From NCBI RefSeq assembly GCF_016599855.1, contig NZ_CP067041.1:1054001-1118000 (forward strand): a DNA stretch of 64,000 nt. Direction: 5' to 3'. Every line of letters starts with the position of its first letter. Position 1 is the stretch's first letter. This document shows, piece by piece, positions 37,376-46,244 of this stretch. The DNA comes from Bradyrhizobium diazoefficiens. GTDB lineage: Bacteria; Pseudomonadota; Alphaproteobacteria; Rhizobiales; Xanthobacteraceae. A program made the position numbers and the translations under genes. The notes under the pieces were generated by a model. The model made no database searches. It saw only the letters and a list, made by a program, of their open reading frames with translations, and had not been told where the DNA came from.

Positions 37376-37852
37376 ATGCCGCACGACGAGGTCAGCGAGA
37401 TTCAGCGCCATCGCGCCAAACGACTGAGGCGCGAGATGACTCGCGCAGAGACGCTGCTGTGGCGCTACCTGAAAGCCGATCGTCTCGCGGGTCTGGCCTT
37501 TCGTCGTCAGGCACCTATGGGCCACTACATCGCGGATTTCGTCGCCCATTCCTGCAAGCTCATCGTTGAACTCGATGGCGAGAGCCACGACTTCGAAGAA
37601 CGTATCCGGCACGATGAACAGCGCGACCAATGGTTCGCATCCCGCGGATATCGCGTGCTGTGTTTCACCAATGATGACGTGATGAAAAATCTCGAGGGCG
37701 TTGTTCTTTCCATTGTCGAGGCAACGGAGCAAGCGGCACCCCTCTCCCTAACCCTCCCCCGCAAGGGGGGAGGGAACCCTTCCAGCGATGCGTCCCTAAC
37801 TAACGGACATGTTTTCCCTTCTGCGTCTCAACAGACTGAGGAGAAGTCGTGA
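37376..37852 (+). CDS. DUF559 endonuclease-domain protein (Vsr-like)
   Basis: A 158-residue protein with a DUF559 domain over about residues 8-120, related to very-short-patch-repair and other PD-(D/E)XK nucleases. Likely catalytic residues are in GHYIADFV and KLIVELDGESHD. Near the start is RLRREMTRAETLLWRYLK, typical of the family. The last 35 or so residues are encoded by the right-hand repeat and following DNA and look unstructured. The start at 37376 is set by the repeat-derived GGGGAGAGGGG; a start at 37295 would translate the left repeat. It interrupts the urease genes and may be a mobile passenger. Confidence 0.85.
   Translation: MPHDEVSEIQRHRAKRLRREMTRAETLLWRYLKADRLAGLAFRRQAPMGHYIADFVAHSCKLIVELDGESHDFEERIRHDEQRDQWFASRGYRVLCFTNDDVMKNLEGVVLSIVEATEQAAPLSLTLPRKGGGNPSSDASLTNGHVFPSASQQTEEKS
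37735..37778 (-). repeat. REP-like palindromic repeat, copy 2 (right of DUF559 gene)
   Basis: An inverted copy of the 37331-37375 repeat, with CCCTCCCCC at 37752-37760 and GGGGGAGGG at 37766-37774 preceded by CCCCTCTCCC. It lies inside the 3' end of the DUF559 frame and encodes part of its C-terminal tail. The two copies bracket the nuclease domain as inverted repeats. Confidence 0.8.
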
Positions 37853-37942
37853 CTCCTCGTGGTGTGAGCACGCCGCTCGCTGCTATCGAAGATGCTGCGA
37901 ACGCATTCGCCGCGATGTGTTTCGCAGCAGAGCCCGGAGCAG

Positions 37943-37980
37943 TCCCCTCCCTGACCCTCCCCTGCAAGGAGGGAGGGAAC
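37943..37980 (-). repeat. REP-like palindromic repeat, copy 3 (diverged)
   Basis: A shorter relative of copy 2 in the same orientation, with CCCCTCCCTGACCCTCCCC then GCAAGGAGGGAGGGAAC. It lies between the DUF559 gene and the HD-domain gene. The palindromic core is kept but several bases differ, as if it were older. Confidence 0.7.
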
Positions 37981-38046
37981 GGAGAGAGCGAGGCAAGGAA
38001 CGAACTCGGTGACGGCACCGTTGAGGCGAAAACGGAGGAATTTGCC

Positions 38047-38589
38047 ATGCTGTCACCCGTCCGCCTCGTCTCGGAAGCTGCCGAGTTCGCAGCGCACCGT
38101 CACACCGGAACACCGCGCAAGGCGCGGCCGGATGAGCCCTATGTCAACCATTTGGCCGAAGTCGCGAGCCTGCTCGCCGATGCGACCGATGGCGCCGATG
38201 CCGAGCTGGTTGCGGCTGGCTGGTTGCACGATACGATCGAGGACACCGGCACCACGCGCGAGGAGCTTGCGCAGAAATTTTCCGATCGTGTCGCGTCCCT
38301 TGTCGTCGAATGTACCGACGACATGAGCCTGTCCCAGACCGAACGCCGGCGGAAGCAGATCGAGGACGCCCCGCACAAATCGCCGGGCGCCAAGCTGATC
38401 AAGATCGCCGACAAGATCAGCAACATCCGCGCACGCACGGTGCCGAACCCGAGCGACGCGCAGCGCAATGATCTCGCCGCTTACGCGATCTGGGCGAAGC
38501 AGGTCGTTGCGGGATGCCGTGGTGTCAATGCCAGGCTGGACACGACGTTTGATGAGACGGTGGAGGCGGCAAAACGCCTGTTTCGATGA
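38047..38589 (+). CDS. HD-domain protein, small alarmone hydrolase-like
   Basis: A 180-residue HD-superfamily hydrolase similar to the hydrolase half of SpoT/RelA and to MESH1-type small alarmone hydrolases. Visible motifs are AAHRHTGTPRK near residue 15, PYVNHLAEVASLL, the HD pair in AAGWLHDTIEDTG near 59, and IKIADKISNIR. There is no synthetase or TGS domain. GGAGG lies about 8 bases before the ATG at 38047. It sits between ureB and ureC on the same strand and ends 21 bases before ureC, so it should be co-expressed with urease. The true substrate is not proven. Confidence 0.82.
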   Translation: MLSPVRLVSEAAEFAAHRHTGTPRKARPDEPYVNHLAEVASLLADATDGADAELVAAGWLHDTIEDTGTTREELAQKFSDRVASLVVECTDDMSLSQTERRRKQIEDAPHKSPGAKLIKIADKISNIRARTVPNPSDAQRNDLAAYAIWAKQVVAGCRGVNARLDTTFDETVEAAKRLFR

Positions 38590-38610
38590 TGTGGGGAGTT
38601 GGGGGCTGAG

Positions 38611-40326
38611 ATGTCCATAAAGATCAAGCGTTCCGTTTATGCCGACATGTTCGGCCCGACCACCGGCGACAAGGTGCGGCTGGCCGACACCGACCTGATC
38701 ATTGAGGTCGAGAAGGATTTCACCACCTATGGCGAGGAGGTGAAGTTCGGCGGCGGCAAAGTGATCCGCGACGGCATGGGGCAGTCGCAGGTCACCAACA
38801 AGCAGGGAGCGGCCGACACCGTCATCACCAATGCGCTGATCGTCGATCACTGGGGCATCGTGAAAGCCGATGTTGCGATCAAGGAGGGCATGATCGCAGG
38901 CATAGGCAAGGCCGGCAATCCCGACATCCAGCCCGGCGTCACCATCATCATCGGTCCTGGCACCGACGTGATCGCGGGTGAGGGAAAAATCCTCACCGCG
39001 GGCGGCTTCGACAGCCACATTCATTTCATCTGCCCGCAGCAGATCGAGCACGCGCTGATGTCTGGCGTCACCTCGATGCTCGGCGGCGGCACCGGTCCGT
39101 CGCACGGCACCTTCGCCACGACTTGCACGCCCGGCCCTTGGCACATCGCGCGGATGATCCAGTCATTCGACGCCTTCCCGGTCAATCTCGGCATTTCCGG
39201 CAAGGGCAACGCCTCGCGCCCCGCAGCGCTGGTGGAGATGATCAGGGCCGGCGCCTGCGCGCTGAAGCTGCACGAGGATTGGGGCACCACGCCGGCTGCG
39301 ATCGACAACTGCCTGTCGGTCGCCGACGATCACGACATCCAGGTGATGATCCATACCGACACGCTGAACGAATCCGGCTTTGTCGAGGACACGATCAAGG
39401 CGTTCAAGGGCCGCACCATCCACGCCTTCCACACCGAAGGCGCCGGCGGCGGTCACGCACCTGACATCATCAAGGTCGCCGGCCTCAAGAACGTGCTGCC
39501 GTCCTCGACCAATCCGACGCGGCCCTTTACGCGCAACACCATCGACGAGCATCTCGACATGCTGATGGTGTGCCATCACCTCGATCCCTCGATCGCGGAG
39601 GATCTGGCGTTCGCCGAGAGCCGCATCCGCAAGGAAACCATTGCGGCGGAAGACATTCTGCACGACCTCGGCGCGCTCTCGATGATGTCCTCGGACTCCC
39701 AGGCCATGGGCCGCCTCGGCGAGGTCATCATCCGCACCTGGCAGACCGCCGACAAGATGAAGAAGCAGCGCGGCTCGCTGCCGCAGGACAAGGGCAAGGA
39801 CAACGACAATTTCCGCGTCAAGCGCTACATCGCCAAATACACCATCAATCCCGCGATCGCGCATGGCGTGTCGAGGCTGATCGGATCAGTGGAGAAGGGT
39901 AAGCTCGCCGATCTCGTGCTGTGGTCGCCGGCGTTCTTCGGCGTCAAGCCGGACTGCATCGTCAAGGGCGGCTCGATCGTTGCCGCTCCCATGGGCGATC
40001 CCAACGCCTCGATCCCGACCCCGCAGCCGGTGCATTACCAGCCGATGTTCGGCGCCTTCGGCAAGGCGCGCACGGCATCCTCCGTGGTGTTCACCTCCAA
40101 GGCTGCGGTCACCGGCGGGCTGGCGCGCAAGCTCGGCATCGACAAGAAGCTTTACGCGGTCCAGAACACGCGCGGCAAGATCTCCAAGAAGAGCATGATC
40201 CATAACGACGCGACGCCCAATATCGAGGTCGATCCGGAGACCTATGAGGTGCGCGCCGACGGCGAACTGCTCACCTGTGCGCCCGCCGAGGTGCTGCCGA
40301 TGGCGCAGCGATATTTCATGTACTGA
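38611..40326 (+). CDS. ureC: Urease subunit alpha UreC
   Basis: The 571-residue catalytic subunit. The dinickel site is intact: His136 and His138 (DSHIHF), the Lys219 to be carbamylated (ALKLHEDWG), His248 (VMIHTDT) and His274 ([12 protein letters not shown]). The flap region [20 protein letters not shown] is also present. The ATG at 38611 has GGGGG about 8 bases upstream; a TTG at 38599 would add 4 residues. It hydrolyses urea to ammonia and carbamate in the cytosol. Confidence 0.97.
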   Translation: MSIKIKRSVYADMFGPTTGDKVRLADTDLIIEVEKDFTTYGEEVKFGGGKVIRDGMGQSQVTNKQGAADTVITNALIVDHWGIVKADVAIKEGMIAGIGKAGNPDIQPGVTIIIGPGTDVIAGEGKILTAGGFDSHIHFICPQQIEHALMSGVTSMLGGGTGPSHGTFATTCTPGPWHIARMIQSFDAFPVNLGISGKGNASRPAALVEMIRAGACALKLHEDWGTTPAAIDNCLSVADDHDIQVMIHTDTLNESGFVEDTIKAFKGRTIHAFHTEGAGGGHAPDIIKVAGLKNVLPSSTNPTRPFTRNTIDEHLDMLMVCHHLDPSIAEDLAFAESRIRKETIAAEDILHDLGALSMMSSDSQAMGRLGEVIIRTWQTADKMKKQRGSLPQDKGKDNDNFRVKRYIAKYTINPAIAHGVSRLIGSVEKGKLADLVLWSPAFFGVKPDCIVKGGSIVAAPMGDPNASIPTPQPVHYQPMFGAFGKARTASSVVFTSKAAVTGGLARKLGIDKKLYAVQNTRGKISKKSMIHNDATPNIEVDPETYEVRADGELLTCAPAEVLPMAQRYFMY

Positions 40327-40454
40327 AATAGCGCATCGACGCATGTCCTGGGAGAATACCCCCGGGGCGGCTTTTCCGGTTTTGCGTTCGATCCCGGCTG
40401 GTCTAATGTCCCGCCGGTATCTTGAACCCAGAAGAAAAGCCGGGAGGATTTCTC

Positions 40455-40754
40455 GTGATCTACGTCGTTGCCACCTTGACCATCAAGCCCGAAACGCGCG
40501 CCGAATTCATTGCAGCCGCCACCGCCTGCATCAAGGAGACGCGGAAAGAGCCCGGCAATATCGCCTACGATCTGCATGAGAGCGTCACCGACCCCTCCAG
40601 GATGGTGTTCGTCGAGCAGTGGGAGAACGCCGAGGCGCTGGTGCCGCATCGCGGCCAGGAGCACATGAAGACGTTCGGCCGCGTCGCCGTGAAGTGTTTC
40701 ACGGCGCCGCCAAAGATCGAGATCATCACGCCCGAGAAGGTCGAGACGAGGTAA
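40455..40754 (+). CDS. ABM-domain (antibiotic biosynthesis monooxygenase-like) protein
   Basis: A 99-residue dimeric alpha/beta-barrel type protein. The sequence IYVVATLTIKPETRAEFIAA, then EPGNIAYDLHESVTDPSRMV and FVEQWENAEAL, is typical of the ABM superfamily (YgiN-like). Members oxidise quinones or other aromatics, or have no known activity. GGGAGGA lies 6 bases before the GTG at 40455, which decides the start. It lies between ureC and ureE, 6 bases before the latter. Its link to urease is unknown. Confidence 0.85.
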   Translation: MIYVVATLTIKPETRAEFIAAATACIKETRKEPGNIAYDLHESVTDPSRMVFVEQWENAEALVPHRGQEHMKTFGRVAVKCFTAPPKIEIITPEKVETR

Positions 40755-40760
40755 GAGCGC

Positions 40761-41366
40761 ATGATCCGGGCGACGCAGGTGAGGGGACAGCACCGCTTCA
40801 CGGAAACGCCGGCCGATACGGTCGTGCTCGATTTCGACGATCGTCACCGCCGCCGCATGGCGATCACGGGAACGCGCGGGCTAAACTTCCTGCTCGACCT
40901 GGAGAATGCCGTTGCGCTGCGCGGCGGCGATGCGCTGGTGCTGGAAGACGGAAGGCTGGTCGAGGTGATTGCTGCGCCCGAGCCGCTGCTGGAGATCCGC
41001 GGGCGCGACCCGCACCATCTCATCCGCGTTGCCTGGCATCTCGGCAACCGCCATCTGCCGACGCAGCTCATGGCCAACGCTCTGCGCATTCGCCGCGACC
41101 ACGTGATCGAGGCTATGGTAAAGGGGCTTGGCGCGCGCGTGGTCGAGATCGAGGCGCCGTTCGATCCCGAAGGCGGCGCCTATGCTGAAGTCGGCCATGC
41201 GCATGGGCACGATGACCATGCGCACCACGATCACGGGCACCATGATCACGGCCATCACGATCATGTCGCACATGACCATGGGCATGATCATCACCATCAC
41301 CACGACGAGCATTGCGATCATCCCGACCACCACCACGGCCACAAGCATGCTCACGACCACAAATGA
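40761..41366 (+). CDS. ureE: Urease accessory protein UreE, nickel metallochaperone
   Basis: A 201-residue protein with the two UreE domains over about residues 1-140, including [20 protein letters not shown] and the metal-site block [18 protein letters not shown]. The last 50 residues are almost all His and Asp with some Gly and Lys, a nickel-binding tail longer than that of Klebsiella UreE. It delivers nickel to the UreDFG complex. Its end overlaps ureF by 20 bases. Confidence 0.95.
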   Translation: MIRATQVRGQHRFTETPADTVVLDFDDRHRRRMAITGTRGLNFLLDLENAVALRGGDALVLEDGRLVEVIAAPEPLLEIRGRDPHHLIRVAWHLGNRHLPTQLMANALRIRRDHVIEAMVKGLGARVVEIEAPFDPEGGAYAEVGHAHGHDDHAHHDHGHHDHGHHDHVAHDHGHDHHHHHDEHCDHPDHHHGHKHAHDHK

Positions 41367-42075
41367 GCCAGTCAGCGCGGGCGACCTCGCTGGCTGCGAG
41401 GCGGCAGCGCTGTACCGGCTGATGACGTGGCTGTCGCCGGCGTTTCCCGTCGGCGGCTTTTCCTATTCCAGCGGTATCGAGTGGGCGGTCGAAGCCGGTG
41501 ACGTGACCGACGTCGCGACGCTTGCCGACTGGCTCGATGCCATGCTTGGCGACGGCTCGGGCTTTTGCGATGCGACCTTCCTGGTCCAGGCCTATCGTGC
41601 CGCCGAAGCCGGCGAAGACGCTTCTCTGAGCGACATCGCCGAGCTTGCCGCCGCCTTCGTGCCGTCGCGCGAGCGGCAGCTGGAGACGACCTCGCAGGGC
41701 CGCGCCTTCATCGACATCGCCCGCGCCGCGTGGGCTGCCGAGGGCCTGGACGCCAGGGTCGCGGCATGTCGCACGCCACTGATCTATCCCGTCGCCGTCG
41801 GCGTCGTCGCCGCGTTGCATGGCGTGCCGCTGGCGCCGACGCTGCACGCCTTCCTGCATGCGCTGGTCTCGAACTGGATCTCGGCGGCGAGCCGGCTCAT
41901 TCCGCTCGGTCAGACTGATAGCCAACGTGTGCTGGTGTCGCTCGAAGCCGCCGTCGCAGCAACCGCAAGTCGGGCGCTGAACGCGATGCTGGACGACCTC
42001 GGCAGCGCGACCTTCCGCGCCGATCTCGCCAGCCTGCGGCACGAGACGCAATATACGCGCCTGTTCAGGTCATGA
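41347..42075 (+). CDS. ureF: Urease accessory protein UreF
   Basis: A 242-residue helical accessory protein. It starts within the His-codon run of ureE at ATG 41347 and has the family blocks [20 protein letters not shown] and [18 protein letters not shown]. The end ([13 protein letters not shown]) is the normal UreF C-terminus. The frame is open much further upstream, but only as a shadow of the His tail. It acts with UreD and UreG in nickel insertion. Confidence 0.94.
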   Translation: MLTTTNEPVSAGDLAGCEAAALYRLMTWLSPAFPVGGFSYSSGIEWAVEAGDVTDVATLADWLDAMLGDGSGFCDATFLVQAYRAAEAGEDASLSDIAELAAAFVPSRERQLETTSQGRAFIDIARAAWAAEGLDARVAACRTPLIYPVAVGVVAALHGVPLAPTLHAFLHALVSNWISAASRLIPLGQTDSQRVLVSLEAAVAATASRALNAMLDDLGSATFRADLASLRHETQYTRLFRS

Positions 42076-42096
42076 GCGCGTTGCGTCGCCCTCCGC

Positions 42097-42220
42097 CGTC
42101 GTCCTGGCGAAAGCCAGGATCCATAACCACAAGTGCCTGTGGTTATGCACGGCTGTTGCCTCAGTTTGCTGCGGCAACAGAGTTCGGTGGTAATGGGTCC
42201 TGGCTTCCGCCAGGACGACG
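42097..42220. repeat. Cloverleaf-like inverted repeat between ureF and ureG
   Basis: Left arm 42097-42130 and right arm 42187-42220 are complementary at about 31 of 34 positions. Each arm is itself a hairpin: CCTGGC-GAAA-GCCAGG (42103-42118) and CCTGGC-TTCC-GCCAGG (42199-42214). Two more hairpins lie inside (ATAACCAC with GTGGTTAT; CTGTTGCC with GGCAACAG). It fills almost the whole gap between the two genes and resembles intergenic mosaic repeats of rhizobial genomes. Confidence 0.8.
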
Positions 42221-42234
42221 ATAGGAAAGAATCA

Positions 42235-42858
42235 ATGGCAACTTCTCACGGCCCTTTGCGTGTTGGTATCGGCGGCCCCGTCGGATCTGGCAAGACCGCC
42301 TTGATGGACCTGCTTTGCAAGACCATGCGCGAGCGCTACGACATCGCCGCGATCACCAACGACATCTACACGAAATGGGATGCGGAATTTTTGGTGCGTT
42401 CGGGCTCGCTGACGCCGGACCGCATCGCCGGCGTCGAGACCGGCGGGTGTCCGCACACCGCGATCCGCGAGGACGCCTCGATGAATCTCGCGGCAGTGGC
42501 GGACATGCGCGCCAAATTCCCCGGGCTCGACCTGGTGCTGATCGAATCGGGCGGAGACAATCTCGCTGCCACTTTTTCCCCGGAGCTCGCTGACCTTACC
42601 ATCTACGTCATCGACGTTGCCGCCGGCGACAAGATTCCGTCCAAGGGTGGCCCCGGCATCACCCGCTCCGACCTCCTCGTCATCAACAAGATCGACCTCG
42701 CGCCCCATGTCGGGGCGTCCCTCGAGAAGATGGACACCGACGCCAGGCGCATGCGCGGCGAGCGCCCCTTTGTCATGACCAACCTGAAGAAGAGCGAAGG
42801 GCTCGACCGCATCGTCGGCTTCATCGAGACCAAAGGTGGGCTGAAACGAGCGGATTGA
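42235..42858 (+). CDS. ureG: Urease accessory GTPase UreG
   Basis: A 207-residue SIMIBI-class GTPase. The P-loop is [14 protein letters not shown] near residue 12, the metal-binding motif [13 protein letters not shown] (Cys-Pro-His) near 66, and the G4 motif VINKIDLAP. It hydrolyses GTP to drive nickel insertion. The ATG at 42235 follows the repeat element; AGGAAAG lies about 5 bases upstream. It is last in the urease set. Confidence 0.96.
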   Translation: MATSHGPLRVGIGGPVGSGKTALMDLLCKTMRERYDIAAITNDIYTKWDAEFLVRSGSLTPDRIAGVETGGCPHTAIREDASMNLAAVADMRAKFPGLDLVLIESGGDNLAATFSPELADLTIYVIDVAAGDKIPSKGGPGITRSDLLVINKIDLAPHVGASLEKMDTDARRMRGERPFVMTNLKKSEGLDRIVGFIETKGGLKRAD

Positions 42859-43140
42859 AACGGGCGGGCTGACGGGCAGCGGCGACATAGCGCAGGCATT
42901 TTCCGCCGTTAACGTCTGAGGCGAAGCGGGTCTGAGGGAACAAATTCCAGACACGGCGATTGTCTACCTTCGGTGCCCGGAGCGAAGCCGTTGTCGGCGC
43001 AGACGAGCGGCCGGGCGGATTAAGCTTTTTGGGCGACCCAAGTTGCGTACAGATGCCTCCTCCGTCATTATCTCTGCCACTAGGGTCCACCCTGTTTCGG
43101 CACATGGCCGTTCGAGCGGCGTTGATATGCTCCGTGTTTA

Positions 43141-44832
43141 TTGCCGACCTCCTGCTTTCGCCTGAGTAGTCGCGTGGTCCGGCTGGGTTTCATCATCGGC
43201 TTCATCGCTCTGCTCGGAGCCTTGCTCTCCGGGCTGGCGGCCTATCGCGTTCACGACCAGGAGCTGGCATTGGACCGGATCGCGCTGGCACGCGCGATCG
43301 ACGTTCATGCGAGTCTGGTGCAGGACAGGTCGACCGAGCGCGAACTGCTGGCGCGTGTCGCCTCAGGCCTGTTCCGCGCGCCGTCAGTGCTGAAGCCCAA
43401 CATGCTGGAGCCGCTGCGCTCGGCGATCTACGCCTTCAAGACCGATTTCGTGGTGGCCGGCTGGGTCGCCCGGCTGCGGCCGAGCGAGCTCGCCGCGGCG
43501 CAGACCGCGATCGCCGCCGCCGGCTTCCCGAATCCTCAGATACGCGAATACGACGACAAGCCGATCGATCTCGCAAGCCTGACCCAGCCGATCGACGTGC
43601 TGATGGACCTCGAGCCGCGCAGCGACGAGACGAAGGCGTTGCCGGGCCGCAGCTACGATAACGATCCGGTTCGCAATGCGATGCTGACGCGTGCCAGGGT
43701 CGAGAAGCGGTCGGTTGCCTCCGACCCGGTGCCGCTGCTGCGCGCCAACGGGCCGATCGGCGTTATCGTGGCGGCTCCCGTCATTCCAGAGGGCGCGATC
43801 GAGCCGGTCGGCTTCATCACGTTTTCCTACGAGCTGGCCTCGCTGATGCTGACCAACGACGATCTGTCGCTGTTCTCGGTTGCGCTGAAAGATCCGCGCA
43901 AGGAGGGCAGCGAGCTCGTTGCCAACGATCAGGGTATCGTGTCAACGCGCATGACGACGCCGGATGGACCGGCACCTTCGGCGACGCGCACCATCAGTTT
44001 CGGCGGCCGCGATTGGCAGCTCGGCTATTACGCCAAGACCAATTCTGCGCGGCGCGCCGAGCAGACCGCGATCATCGTGGCGGCGATCGGATTTGCCATC
44101 ACCGCGATGGTGTGCGGCCTGTTCGGCTATGTCGCCTACAACAACTTGAGGCTCAGCCGCGAAATCCAGGTGCGGATCGGCTTCGAGCGGCGGCTGACCG
44201 CTGTGATCGACGAGCTCAATCATCGGGTCAAGAACATCCTTGCGGTGATCCAGTCGATCGTGACGCGCACGCTGCGCCACGGCTCCGACATCGACGTCGC
44301 GCGCGAGCTCTTGATCGGCCGCATCCACGCCATGTCCAACGTGGTGTCGCTGCTCAGCGAGAGCCAATGGCAGGGCGTCAAGCTGAAGGGCCTGTTCGAG
44401 GCGCGCGCCATTCCGCATGCCGATCGGATCGTCGCCAGCGGTCCTGATATCGCCGTCAGCGCGCGCGCCGCCCAGAGCCTGTCGCTGCTGTTCTTCGAGC
44501 TTGCCTCGCACTCGGACGAAGGCCTGTCGCTGGTCGGCAAGCATCCGCACATCACCGCGAACTGGTCCGTGACGGGCGAGGCTGGCGATCAGGTCTTCCA
44601 GTTCCGCTGGGAAGAGTTCAACACCAGCGAGGCGACGCGCCGCCCGGATTCGGATTTCGGCCTGATCCTGCTCGATCGCGTTGCGCCCGAAGCGCTCGGC
44701 GGCACCGCCAAGCGCTACTTCACCGACGTCTCCTATGTCTATGAGCTGACCGCGCCGATGGAAACCGTGGTGGACATGACCGAACGCGACCGCACTGACA
44801 AGATTTCAGCGCCGGTCAGGCCAGGGAAATAG
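43141..44832 (+). CDS. Membrane sensor histidine kinase with CHASE-type domain, HWE family
   Basis: A 563-residue protein with membrane segments near residues 14-35 and 310-335 flanking a periplasmic CHASE-like domain (FVVAGWVARLRPSELAAAQT). The kinase half has the HWE H-box (DELNHRVKNILAVIQSIVTR, His361) and the WxE motif (FRWEEF). The N-box reads FFELASHSDEG, with His where the ATP-site Asn is expected, so activity is uncertain. No response regulator gene is adjacent. The start is unclear: TTG 43141 has no ribosome site and GTG 43174 is an alternative. Confidence 0.8.
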   Translation: MPTSCFRLSSRVVRLGFIIGFIALLGALLSGLAAYRVHDQELALDRIALARAIDVHASLVQDRSTERELLARVASGLFRAPSVLKPNMLEPLRSAIYAFKTDFVVAGWVARLRPSELAAAQTAIAAAGFPNPQIREYDDKPIDLASLTQPIDVLMDLEPRSDETKALPGRSYDNDPVRNAMLTRARVEKRSVASDPVPLLRANGPIGVIVAAPVIPEGAIEPVGFITFSYELASLMLTNDDLSLFSVALKDPRKEGSELVANDQGIVSTRMTTPDGPAPSATRTISFGGRDWQLGYYAKTNSARRAEQTAIIVAAIGFAITAMVCGLFGYVAYNNLRLSREIQVRIGFERRLTAVIDELNHRVKNILAVIQSIVTRTLRHGSDIDVARELLIGRIHAMSNVVSLLSESQWQGVKLKGLFEARAIPHADRIVASGPDIAVSARAAQSLSLLFFELASHSDEGLSLVGKHPHITANWSVTGEAGDQVFQFRWEEFNTSEATRRPDSDFGLILLDRVAPEALGGTAKRYFTDVSYVYELTAPMETVVDMTERDRTDKISAPVRPGK

Positions 44833-44909
44833 ATCGCGCTGGACTCCGATTTGAGCCGTTTTCTTGACGCGGAGCGGCATCCATTTAGCCTGGTGAAATC
44901 GGCCGACGG

Positions 44910-46052
44910 CTAAGCGCGCTGCCGCAAGGCCGCAGGCTCGTCCTGACGCTTCGACCACGAGATATAATAGGCCACCGCAATCATCGCCGCGAAACCGGCA
45001 AGGCTTACCCCGATCTGCATCACGACCAAATTGGCGCCGGTGATCAGGATGAGATGGCCGGCGAAAGACAGGAATACGCCGACGCAGAACACGGCTAGCC
45101 ATTCCTCGCCGCATCTGATCACCATCTGGAGCGGCTTCAATTGCAGCCCCGGATGGTCGGCCGGGATGAGATGGGTTGCGATGAAGGCGAGCGCGAGGAA
45201 ATGGAGCACGCGATAGGGCGCTAGGTTTTCCTTGTCGGTCGGTGACATGCCGTGGAGCACGATATCAGGCAAATAGGCGGACAGCGCCGGCGAATGGCGC
45301 ATCAAGGTGATCGCCATCGCCGCCACGAGATACGCGCCCGCGAGTGCGCGGAGCCAGGACATGTTGCGCAGGCTGCGGCCCGAGGTGCCGGTGACGGCGA
45401 ACCAGCCGCCGAGCACCATCAGCATCTGCCAGCAGAATGGATTGAAAGTCCAATCCTGGTCGGGATAGGCATGAAAATTCCAACCGAACCGGCGCGCGGC
45501 GAGATACAGCGCGACCGATGCGGCCAGCGTCAGGTTCGGGTGTCGCAGCAGACCCCACAGGGCGAACGGGAAGAACGCCATCAACGGAATCATCAGCTGC
45601 AGCAGGTCGAGATTGAGCGGTTCTTCCTGAAGCACCAATCCCTGAACCAGGATGCGCAGCGGATGCTCGAGGATCCCGGAGATGTTGTATTCGCTGATGA
45701 TCTCCGGCGCCATCGATTGCGAGGCGACATAGGCGATGGCGTCGATATAGATCACGAACAGCACGACATAGGCGGCATAGAGCCGCCAGACGCGGCGGAA
45801 GATGCGTGTCGCCGCGACGACATAGCCGCGCTCCAGCGTCATCCTGCCGTGGATGATGGCAACGCCATAGCCCACCACGAACACGAACAGGTCGGCCGCG
45901 CCGCTGAAGCCGAAATTGCGCAGCGTCAGCAGGTTGACGACATTGTTCGGGATGTGGTCGACGAACACGGACCAGTTGGCAATGCCGAGCGTCAAATAGA
46001 GCCTGGCATCGGGTTGAAATGCGGAGAGGTTCGCCTTAACGGACGGCTTCAT
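44910..46052 (-). CDS. opgC: OpgC-type membrane acyltransferase
   Basis: A 380-residue membrane protein with about ten hydrophobic segments, of the OpgC family. The early block GIANWSVFVDHIPNNVVNLL followed by NFGFSGAADLFVFVVGYG is diagnostic. OpgC adds succinyl groups to periplasmic glucans and so makes them anionic. The ATG at 46052 gives the usual N-terminus; the frame is open to 46223 but that part is Arg-rich and unlikely. The opgGH pair lies 34 kb away in this window. Confidence 0.9.
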   Translation of the reverse strand: MKPSVKANLSAFQPDARLYLTLGIANWSVFVDHIPNNVVNLLTLRNFGFSGAADLFVFVVGYGVAIIHGRMTLERGYVVAATRIFRRVWRLYAAYVVLFVIYIDAIAYVASQSMAPEIISEYNISGILEHPLRILVQGLVLQEEPLNLDLLQLMIPLMAFFPFALWGLLRHPNLTLAASVALYLAARRFGWNFHAYPDQDWTFNPFCWQMLMVLGGWFAVTGTSGRSLRNMSWLRALAGAYLVAAMAITLMRHSPALSAYLPDIVLHGMSPTDKENLAPYRVLHFLALAFIATHLIPADHPGLQLKPLQMVIRCGEEWLAVFCVGVFLSFAGHLILITGANLVVMQIGVSLAGFAAMIAVAYYISWSKRQDEPAALRQRA

Positions 46053-46244
46053 TTTCTGAATAGGACATCGGGAATCAGGGGCGATGCTTGTAGCGGCAAC
46101 CGCCCCCCTATCCGAGTAGCGATTGCGTGAGGGGAGACAGATTTGCCGCCCCTTGACGAAAAAATTGCGCGGAGGTGGGCCGCTGAATTGCTTTCGGCCA
46201 GGCCGCCTTGGCCGGCGGCGCAACTTTCCTACAGCTGTCTCGCC

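Noticed and set aside
37849..38046. N-terminal extension of the HD-domain protein up to GTG 37849
   Set aside because: The extension would translate a palindromic repeat, and the ATG at 38047 has GGAGG in the right place.
40881..41360. Long minus-strand frame rich in Met and Val opposite ureE
   Set aside because: It is the complement of the His/Asp codon run in ureE, which automatically reads as Met/Val on the other strand.
42960..43169. 69-residue open frame before the HWE kinase
   Set aside because: It has no ribosome site, an unusual composition and no recognisable family, and it overlaps the probable kinase start. It is most likely chance.
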